Origin: Rubrobacter xylanophilus DSM 9941
Lineage (GTDB): Bacteria; Actinomycetota; Rubrobacteria; Rubrobacterales; Rubrobacteraceae
DNA length: 64,000 bases
Direction of reading: 5' to 3'
Assembly (NCBI RefSeq): GCF_000014185.1
Contig: NC_008148.1
Span: forward strand, 124,001-188,000
In this document: positions 58,181 to 64,000 of the stretch, one piece after another
How positions within the stretch are numbered: the stretch's first letter is position 1
Layout: every line of letters starts with the position of its first letter
The notes under the pieces: model-generated
Databases searched by the model: none
What the model saw: the letters and a program-made list of their open reading frames with translations, nothing else
What the model was told of the DNA's origin: nothing
Made by a program: the position numbers and the translations under genes

Positions 58181-58244
58181 GGGGTTGTAAAGCGGGCGAC
58201 CGCGGCGCAGACTTTCTACGGCAGGCGTTGCGGGAGGTCTTTGC

Positions 58245-59426
58245 ATGAGCACGACCCGGAAGGCGTTCGGCGGGCTGCTGGCCGAGGCCGAGAGGGAGCA
58301 CGCGAAGAGGATCGTCGCGCTGCGGCGCGAGATCCACCGGGAGCCCGAGCTGGGCTTCGACACCGCCAGGACCGCCGCGAAGGTGGTGGCGTCGCTGGAG
58401 GGGCTCCCGCTGGAGGTGAGGGAGGGGGTCGCGGAGAACGGCGTGGTGGCCGACCTGCGGGGGGCGACAGACGGCCCCGTGGTGGGGCTGCGGGCCGACA
58501 TGGACGCGCTGCCCATCCGGGAGGAGACGGGCCTTCCCTTCGCCTCGGAGGTGGAGGGGAGGATGCACGCCTGCGGCCACGACGGGCACACCAGCATGCT
58601 GGTCGGTGCGGCGCACCTCCTCTCGGGGATGCGCGAGCGGGTCGAGGGCACGGTCCGGTTTCTCTTCCAGCCCGCCGAGGAGGGCGGCGGCGGGGGCCGG
58701 GTGATGGTCGAGGAGGGGGCGCTCGAGGGGGTGGAGGCGGTCTTCGCGCTGCACCTGTGGCCGGGACTCCCCTTCGGGGTGGCCTCCACCGCCGGCGGGC
58801 CCACCATGGCCGCGGCGGACGCCTTCGAGCTCACCGTCCGCGGCCGGGGAGGGCACGGGGCGATGCCCCACCTGACCGCCGACGCCGTGGTCGCGGCCTC
58901 TCACATCGTCGCCGCCCTGCAGACGCTCGTCTCCCGGGAGACGGACCCGACGGAGCCCGCGGTGCTCACGGTGGGGCAGCTGGAGGCCGGCAGCGCCTTC
59001 AACATCATCCCGGAGACCGCCCGCCTGACCGGCACGGTGCGCACGGTGGACGAAAAGCTGCGGCGGGTGATGCCCCGGAGGATCGAGGAGCTCGCCAAGG
59101 GGGTGGCCCGGGCGATGCGGGCCGACGCCTCCCTGGAGTACGCCTTCTCCTACCCCGTCACCCGCAACGACCCGCGCGAGGCCGGCTTCGCCCTGGAGGT
59201 GGCGGCGGGGCTGTTCGGGGAGGAGGGGGCCGTCGAGGCCTCGCGGCCCTCGATGGCGGCCGAGGACTTCGCGTTCATGCTAGAGGCGGTGCCCGGCGCC
59301 TACATCTGGCTCGGGGTGGGGGACGTGCCCGGGCTGCACACGCCGCGCTTCTCCTTCGACGAGCGGGTGCTGCCGCGGGGGGCCGCGCTGCTCGCGGCGC
59401 TGGCGCTCGCCCGGCTGGGCTCCTAG
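58245..59426 (+). CDS. M20-family amidohydrolase
   Basis: 393 residues. Metal-ligand motifs are MHACGHDGHTSML and QPAEEGGGGGRVM, with the dimerisation domain ELTVRGRGGHGAMPH and the C-terminal PSMAAEDFAFMLEAVPGAYI. It belongs to the hippurate hydrolase/N-acyl-amino-acid hydrolase branch. Cytoplasmic, two-zinc enzyme. The natural substrate is unknown. Its stop overlaps the stop of the convergent Yip1 gene by three bases. Confidence 0.94.
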   Translation: MSTTRKAFGGLLAEAEREHAKRIVALRREIHREPELGFDTARTAAKVVASLEGLPLEVREGVAENGVVADLRGATDGPVVGLRADMDALPIREETGLPFASEVEGRMHACGHDGHTSMLVGAAHLLSGMRERVEGTVRFLFQPAEEGGGGGRVMVEEGALEGVEAVFALHLWPGLPFGVASTAGGPTMAAADAFELTVRGRGGHGAMPHLTADAVVAASHIVAALQTLVSRETDPTEPAVLTVGQLEAGSAFNIIPETARLTGTVRTVDEKLRRVMPRRIEELAKGVARAMRADASLEYAFSYPVTRNDPREAGFALEVAAGLFGEEGAVEASRPSMAAEDFAFMLEAVPGAYIWLGVGDVPGLHTPRFSFDERVLPRGAALLAALALARLGS

Positions 59427-60004
59427 CTGCCCGGCGGGTTGCGCAGCAGGTCGTAGGCGTCGCCGGGGCCGGAGAGCAGGAACACCGCCAGCAGCGCCGC
59501 CGCGAGCGGGAGCAGGGTGGCCAGCGCCGCCCGGCTCCAGGCGAGCCCCAGAACCTCCCGCACGGCGACGGTGGCCACCAGCAGGCCGTAGGGGAGGGCC
59601 ACCAGCGGCCCGTAGGGTACCCAGAGCACCACCCCGATCCCCGAGGCGTAGCCGAGCGCCCGGAAGACCGGGACGAACCTCCTCCTGGAGGGGGCGCCGT
59701 CGAGGACCACAAGCACGAGCGACGCGAGCCCCGCGACGAGCAGCGGGGCGAGCACGATGGAGACCACGAACCCCAGCAGCGGGGCGTACAGCAGTGCGTA
59801 GGTGAGCTCCCCCGTCCAGACGGCCTGCAGCACGGTCTCCAGAAGCAGGTTCAGGTACATGACGGCGGAGGCGAAGAGGGCCGGGCGCAGCAGCCCGCCC
59901 TCCGGGTCCAGCCGCCGGAAAAAGCGGGTCGGGGCGAACCAGACCTCCCCGAGCGCCCCCCGGAAGTGCTCGGGCGAGACGCCGCGACCGGGCCACCGCG
60001 CCAC
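59423..60004 (-). CDS. Yip1-family membrane protein
   Basis: 193 residues, about five membrane helices. GEVWFAPTRFFRRLDPEGGL and the later RALGYASGIGVVLWVP are typical for the bacterial Yip1 domain. The role in bacteria is unknown. The GTG/ATG start lies ten bases after the cupin gene stop, so the two form an operon. Confidence 0.85.
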   Translation of the reverse strand: MARWPGRGVSPEHFRGALGEVWFAPTRFFRRLDPEGGLLRPALFASAVMYLNLLLETVLQAVWTGELTYALLYAPLLGFVVSIVLAPLLVAGLASLVLVVLDGAPSRRRFVPVFRALGYASGIGVVLWVPYGPLVALPYGLLVATVAVREVLGLAWSRAALATLLPLAAALLAVFLLSGPGDAYDLLRNPPGS

Positions 60005-60014
60005 GGCCCTGGCC

Positions 60015-60398
60015 CTACGGGCCCACGCGCCCGTAGACGTCCTCCAGCCGGACGATGTCCTCCTCGTCGAACTCGCCGAACGAGATCTCCAGGATGCGCA
60101 CCGGCCGCTCCCCCTCGCAGGAGAGCCGGTGGACCGTCTGGCGCGGGATAAAGACCTTCTCCTCCGGTTCCGGGTGCAGAATCTGATCGTCCAGCTCCAC
60201 CCGGGCCCCGGGGTCCAGCACCACCCAGAGCTCGTCGCGCTTGTGGTGGTACTGGCGGGAGAGGGTCCCGCCCGGGGCCACCGTGATGATCTTCACCGTG
60301 CAGGGGAGGTTGTGCGTGTACTGCTCGAACTTGCCCCAGGGCTTGTCTACCTTTACGGAGGGCGGCCCCTGCCCCGCGCTGTTCATCTCCTCGCTCAT
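60015..60398 (-). CDS. Cupin of the mannose-6-phosphate isomerase C-terminal type
   Basis: 127 residues. PWGKFEQYTHN, PGGTLSRQYHHKRDELWVVL and EKVFIPRQTVHRL correspond to the type II phosphomannose isomerase cupin, with His ligands in the QYHHKRDE motif. As a stand-alone cupin it may be an isomerase or a sugar-binding protein. No nucleotidyltransferase partner is adjacent. ATG with a weak ribosome site, because the region upstream is AT-rich. Confidence 0.9.
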   Translation of the reverse strand: MSEEMNSAGQGPPSVKVDKPWGKFEQYTHNLPCTVKIITVAPGGTLSRQYHHKRDELWVVLDPGARVELDDQILHPEPEEKVFIPRQTVHRLSCEGERPVRILEISFGEFDEEDIVRLEDVYGRVGP

Positions 60399-60446
60399 GG
60401 TGGGAAAGTTTAGTTTATGCTCCCCTCCTCTGCATCCTCCAGCTCC

Positions 60447-60623
60447 TCAGTCGTCGTCCTCCTCGCCTCCCTCCTCACGCTCCCCGTCTCCGGGGGCGAG
60501 CCCGGGGCTCTCGTCCTCACCCTCTTCGGAGCCGTCTTCCGGCTGGGCGCAGGCCCCCAACGTCAGGGAGGCCGTAGCGAGCAGGGCGAGCAGGAACGGA
60601 GAGACGGAGCGCGGCTTTCTCAT
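60447..60623 (-). CDS. Small acidic lipoprotein
   Basis: 58 residues. A basic start MRKPRS leads into a hydrophobic stretch and the lipobox LGAC (Cys24), after which the rest is almost all Glu, Asp, Gly and Pro. It is likely a surface lipoprotein with a negatively charged tail. The ATG is 26 bases after the end of a phosphotransferase-like remnant in the same reading frame. No family is recognised. Confidence 0.68.
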   Translation of the reverse strand: MRKPRSVSPFLLALLATASLTLGACAQPEDGSEEGEDESPGLAPGDGEREEGGEEDDD

Positions 60624-60649
60624 CGTCGTGTTCTCCCTCTTGCCGTAAG

Positions 60650-61076
60650 TGCCACAACGGTGTTTTATCGCCAGCCTGCGGAAGGCGCCCGGCGATCCCC
60701 TGTCGGCGGGGAGCGGGTGGAGCAGGGCGCCGCTCTCGGTGAGTATCGGGTCGGGGACCGGGAGTCCGGCTTCCCTGCGCAGCGCCCGCTGCCAGCGCAC
60801 GATGGAACGCACGTGCCGCTCGCCGGAGGGAGGCCGGAGGTACATACGCAGCAGGTACCTGCCCACCCCAGGTCCGTGCTCCACCAGCCACAGGCACTCG
60901 CCGGGACCGGCCCTCAGCAGCGCGAGGCCCGGACGGCCCGAAAGGCCATAGCTCTCGAGGGCCCTTCTTGCGAGGCTTTCCAGCCTACTTACGGCAATGT
61001 GGTCTCGCAGCCTGCTGAAGGCTGCCCTCACGGATATCCTCCTTCCGGAAGGAAAGTCTGCCATGACCGCGCACAC
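60650..61076 (-). pseudogene. N-terminal remnant of an aminoglycoside phosphotransferase-like gene
   Basis: The translation has about 140 residues with the N-lobe of the phosphotransferase (APH) family: LARRALESYGL, then LWLVEHGPGVGRYLLRMYLR, HVRSIVRWQRALRREAGLPV and PDPILTESGALL. The catalytic loop, HGDLH-N and the whole C-lobe are missing. The frame stays open into the small lipoprotein gene, so this is a 3' truncation and not a frameshift. The true start is unclear. It is likely a decayed gene. Confidence 0.58.
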
Positions 61077-61097
61077 GCCGAACTTAAGCCCCGCAGG

Positions 61098-61134
61098 TTA
61101 GAGCGGTGTTAGAGGGAGATTAGAAGGTTCTAAT
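61098..61134. repeat. Three 11-base-phased TTAGA repeats and a 16-base palindrome
   Basis: TTAGA occurs at 61098, 61109 and 61120, exactly 11 bases apart, and the last copy is the left arm of the perfect palindrome ATTAGAA-GG-TTCTAAT (61119-61134). One-turn phasing of direct repeats is a mark of OmpR/PhoB-type regulator sites. It lies 22 to 58 bases upstream of the phosphotransferase remnant/lipoprotein unit and downstream of the kinase gene. Confidence 0.6.
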
Positions 61135-61247
61135 GGTTCGGTTCCGCCGCAGCTCGACGGATGGACGGGCAGCGGCTCCTCGCGGGCTGGTCCCGGCTGC
61201 CCCTCCGGTGCGGAGATGACCCACTCGAAACGAGGCGGCGTGGCGCC

Positions 61248-62081
61248 TCAGCCGGCGAAGGGCTCGAGCCCGCGCATCAGCTCCAGCGCGGCGGGCCTCT
61301 GTGCGGGGTCGGGCTCCAGGCAGCGCTCCACGAGCCGGGCGAGGCTCGCGGGGACGCGCCGGTGGGAGCGCACGGGCTCGGCCCGCCGCTCGAGCTGCTC
61401 GTAGGTCTCGGGGTCCTCCTCGCCCTCCACCTCCCGGTTGAAGGGCATCTCCCCGGTCAGGGCCTCGAAGAGCACCGCGCCTATGCCCCACACGTCGGTC
61501 GCCGGGCCCAGCAGCCCCCCTCCCCTGACCTGCTCGGGGGCCATGTACTGGAGGGTTCCTCCTCCACGGCGCGCCCTCCCGGGCGGCCGGGCGATGCTGA
61601 GGTCGAGGATCTTGGCGAACCCCCGCTCGGAGACGATGTTGGAGGGCTTGAGGTCCAGGTGCAGGATGCCGTGCCGGTGCAGGTAGTGGACGGCGGAGCA
61701 CAGGTGGATCCCGAGGCAGGCCACCTCCCGCAGCGGCAGGCGGCGGGGGGCGGTGTCTATGAGGTAGGAGAGGGTCTCGCCGGTGAGGGTCTCCAGGATC
61801 ACCGCCGGGCGCGGCTCGCGGATCACATCGTAGGCCCGCACGATGTGCGGGTGGGCGAGGCGGCGCAGGAGCGTGCCCTCCCGCAGGAGCCGCCGGACGG
61901 CGCGCCCGTTGCCCTCGCGGGGGATGGGGACCTTTGCGACGCAGCGGCAGGCCCGCTCCTCGCTGAAGACGTCGTAGACGTCGTAGTGGTTGCTGCGGTG
62001 CAGGTGGGAGATCACCCGGTAGCCCGGCGCGGCCTCGCTGCCCGCCGGGAGGGGGGGAGGGCCCTCCGCCCGCAGGCTCAC
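61248..62081 (-). CDS. Ser/Thr protein kinase, translationally coupled to the ABC exporter
   Basis: 277 residues from a GTG overlapping the exporter stop (GTGA). Kinase core: VAK (K50), alpha-C Glu68, HLDLKPSN (D143, K145, N148), the magnesium site DLS (D160) in place of DFG, and GTLQYMAPEQV, then DVWGIGAVLFEALTGEMPF. The glycine-rich loop is altered (HLHRSNHYDVYDVF has no Gly), so ATP binding may be unusual. No membrane helix or PASTA domain follows, unlike PknB. Its natural partner is probably the exporter. Confidence 0.9.
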   Translation of the reverse strand: MSLRAEGPPPLPAGSEAAPGYRVISHLHRSNHYDVYDVFSEERACRCVAKVPIPREGNGRAVRRLLREGTLLRRLAHPHIVRAYDVIREPRPAVILETLTGETLSYLIDTAPRRLPLREVACLGIHLCSAVHYLHRHGILHLDLKPSNIVSERGFAKILDLSIARPPGRARRGGGTLQYMAPEQVRGGGLLGPATDVWGIGAVLFEALTGEMPFNREVEGEEDPETYEQLERRAEPVRSHRRVPASLARLVERCLEPDPAQRPAALELMRGLEPFAG

Positions 62082-63913
62082 ACCGCCCCCCTCTCCGGGC
62101 TCTGCCGGCGGAAGAGCCCGGCGTAGAGGCCGCCGCGCTCCAGAAGCTCCGCGTGGGTGCCGCTCCCGGCCACCCGCCCGCCCTCCAGCACGACGATGCG
62201 GGTCGCCTCGCGCACCGCGAGCAGGTCGTGCGAGATCACTATGGTCGTCCTCCCCGCCATGAGCCGTCTCAGGGGTTTCATGATCCTCTCCTGCGAGCCC
62301 GCGTCGAGCCCGGCGGCGGGCTCGTCCAGCACGAGCACCGGGGCGTCCCGGAGCATCGCGCGGGCTATGGCGATCCGCTGCCGCTGCCCGCCGGAGAGGA
62401 GCCTGCCCTTCTGGCCGACGACGGTATCGTACCCCTGCGGCAGCCGTTCTATGAACTCGTGGGCGTCGGCGGCGCGGGCGGCCTCCCGGATCTCCCGCTC
62501 CGTGGCGCCGGGCCTCCCGTAGGCTATGTTCTCCCGGACGGTGCCGTCGAAGATCATGGCCTCCTGCAGCACGACCGCGACGTTCTCGCGCAGCGCGCGC
62601 AGCGAGAGCTCGCGCAGCTCGTACCCGTCGATGGAGATGCTCCCGCCCTCGGGGTCGTAGAAGCGCAGGAGCAGCCGGACCACGGTGGACTTGCCCGCAC
62701 CGCTCGGGCCGGCGAGCGCCACGACCTCCCCGGGGCGCGCCTCGAAGGAGACCCCGCGGAGCGCCGGCTCCGCGGCGCCCGGGTAGCGGAAGGTGACCTC
62801 TCTGAAGCGCACCTCGCCGCGCAGGCGGCCCGGCTCGAGCGCGCCGCCGCGCACCGCGGGCCTCATCTGCAGCAGCTCCGCCACCCGCTCCGCGGCGGCC
62901 GCCGCGGAGAAGAAGGAGTTGGCGAGCCGGCTGAAGCCGCGTATGGGGCGGTAGAGCATCCCCAGATAGACCAGGAAGGCCAGCAGGCCGCCGACCGTGA
63001 GGGCGCCCCGCGAGAGCAGGTAGGCCCCGAAGGAGACCACCGTCAGCGCCCCGAGCAGCTCTATCAGGTTCACCAGCGGCGAGAAGAGGGCGGAGAGCCG
63101 CGCCGCGACCATCTGGGCGGCGAAGCCCTCCTCGTTCTCGCGGTGGAAGCGGGCGACCTCGTGCTCCTGCCGGTTGTAGGCCTGCACCAGGGCGGCGTTG
63201 GAGAGGCTCTCCTCGGCGACGGCGCCGATGGAGCCGGCCTTCCGCCGCTCCTCGCGGGCCGCGCGCTTTATCCTGCGGGAGAAGCGCCGGGCGACGAGCC
63301 AGAACAGCGGCGCGACGAGCAGCGAGACGAGCGCCAGTCGCCACTCCAGGTAGAAGAGGGCCCCCACGAAGAAGAGGAGCTGGAAGGCGTAGGTGACGGC
63401 GGAGACGGCCCCCGAGAGCAGGAGCTCCTCTATCTCCTCCACGTCGTCGGAGATCCTGGCGACCGTATCGCCGAGCTTGCGGCGGTCGAAGAAGTCCAGC
63501 GAGAGGGTCTGCAGGTGCCGGAAGAGCCCGGTCCTGAGCCGCAGGATAAAGCGCCCGCCGACCCACTCGGAGAGGTAGCCGTCGAGAAAGGAGATCGCGC
63601 CGTCCAGCAGGGTGAGGCCCAGGTAGGCGAGCACGACCCAGGGCAGCAGGCCGAACTCGCCGGGGATGAGCACCCCGTCGACGAGCACCTTGTACATCCA
63701 GATGGTGGCGGTCTCCACGGCGGGGCCGAGCGCCGCGAGCAGGAGCAGGGGAACGAGCCAGCGCCGGTAGGGCCTGGCGTGGGGCCAGAAGCGCCGCAGG
63801 ATCTCCCGCAGCGGCATCGCGGGGGCCGCCGCGACCGGGCCCCCGCCCTCCCGCATGTCGCCCGCGAGCCACCCGAGCCCCAGGCGCAGCCGTTTTCTCC
63901 AGGTCTTGCCCAT
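62078..63913 (-). CDS. ABC exporter, fused membrane and ATPase domains
   Basis: 611 residues. Six membrane helices (about residues 45-320) with the exporter coupling region FFDRRKLGDTVARISDDVEE, then the ATPase: Walker A GPSGAGKSTVVRLLLR, Q-loop VAVVLQEAMIFDGTVRENIA, signature LLSGGQRQRIAIARAML, Walker B VLVLDEPAAGLD and H-loop TTIVISHDL. It is an MsbA/BmrA-type half-transporter that works as a dimer. The first 35 residues are basic. The cargo is unknown. The last codons overlap the kinase gene by four bases. Confidence 0.94.
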   Translation of the reverse strand: MGKTWRKRLRLGLGWLAGDMREGGGPVAAAPAMPLREILRRFWPHARPYRRWLVPLLLLAALGPAVETATIWMYKVLVDGVLIPGEFGLLPWVVLAYLGLTLLDGAISFLDGYLSEWVGGRFILRLRTGLFRHLQTLSLDFFDRRKLGDTVARISDDVEEIEELLLSGAVSAVTYAFQLLFFVGALFYLEWRLALVSLLVAPLFWLVARRFSRRIKRAAREERRKAGSIGAVAEESLSNAALVQAYNRQEHEVARFHRENEEGFAAQMVAARLSALFSPLVNLIELLGALTVVSFGAYLLSRGALTVGGLLAFLVYLGMLYRPIRGFSRLANSFFSAAAAAERVAELLQMRPAVRGGALEPGRLRGEVRFREVTFRYPGAAEPALRGVSFEARPGEVVALAGPSGAGKSTVVRLLLRFYDPEGGSISIDGYELRELSLRALRENVAVVLQEAMIFDGTVRENIAYGRPGATEREIREAARAADAHEFIERLPQGYDTVVGQKGRLLSGGQRQRIAIARAMLRDAPVLVLDEPAAGLDAGSQERIMKPLRRLMAGRTTIVISHDLLAVREATRIVVLEGGRVAGSGTHAELLERGGLYAGLFRRQSPERGAV

Positions 63914-63939
63914 CTTCCTCCGCGACGTTCTGCGTGGGG

Positions 63940-63966
63940 GAGGCCCCGCCCGGCGGGCGGGGCCTC
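63940..63966. terminator. GC hairpin at the right edge
   Basis: GAGGCCCCGCCC-GGC-GGGCGGGGCCTC, a perfect 12-base stem. It may end a gene outside the window or sit in the exporter leader. The gene upstream is not visible. Confidence 0.55.
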
Positions 63967-64000
63967 TCTGCTCCTGCCGGGAAACCTCCTCAGGTGTTGG

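Overview
The window is a GC-rich, densely packed bacterial chromosome segment. GTG and TTG starts are common, four-base start/stop overlaps are frequent, and intergenic spaces are short. The gene set suits a deep-branching, probably thermophilic actinobacterium: an actinobacterial SUF cluster with a Rieske protein, an Actinobacterial Holin-X protein, an LCP protein, an LPXTG protein and a CoxG protein. Rubrobacter (for example R. xylanophilus) is my best guess, from gene style and not from any database match. I saw no rRNA, tRNA, CRISPR array or insertion sequence.

Region 1 (1-13.8 kb): two tandem CoxG-like genes are followed on the minus strand by the most unusual locus of the window. Transcription appears to start at about 13.8 kb and run through copA (Cu P-type ATPase), csoR (copper repressor), copZ (copper chaperone), nuoA, a fused NuoB-like/heavy-metal-binding/NuoD-like gene, nuoH, J, K, L, M, N, a methyltransferase, a His-containing membrane protein and a DUF305 lipoprotein. 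Most joints are one- or four-base overlaps. The membrane arm of a complex I-like ion pump is therefore physically and probably transcriptionally part of a copper-resistance operon. The fused BD subunit has lost the cysteines that hold cluster N2 and carries a CopA/CusB-type metal-binding domain plus a His/Met-rich linker. nuoC, E, F, G and I are absent. This is the best candidate for an undescribed system.

Region 2 (13.8-25.2 kb): metallophosphoesterase, alpha/beta hydrolase, a MocR regulator divergent from a SIS-domain sugar isomerase and an EamA exporter, a duplicated-domain secreted protein divergent from a TetR regulator with an 18-bp palindrome between them, a cysteine hydrolase, an OsmC protein, and a DUF485/ActP-type symporter pair.

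Region 3 (25.4-36.9 kb): fdhD with an FdhF/YdeP-type molybdopterin oxidoreductase, a formaldehyde-dehydrogenase-like alcohol dehydrogenase, a cupin, a PhoD-type phosphatase, an SLC13 transporter, an LCP protein, a DUF2225 protein, and two genes that look leaderless.

Region 4 (36.9-45.9 kb): a BMP-type nucleoside ABC transporter operon, a NarL-type two-component system, an LPXTG surface protein, a small XRE regulator and two unknowns.

Region 5 (45.9-55.2 kb): the suf operon in the order sufC-sufB-uspA-sufD-Rieske-sufS-sufU on the minus strand, next to a methyltransferase/ygfZ pair, an HAD phosphatase and a cold-shock gene.

Region 6 (55.2-64 kb): larC, two membrane or stress proteins, yqeC, an M20 amidohydrolase, a Yip1 protein, a cupin, a small lipoprotein behind a phosphotransferase remnant, three 11-bp-phased repeats, and an ABC exporter translationally coupled to a Ser/Thr kinase.
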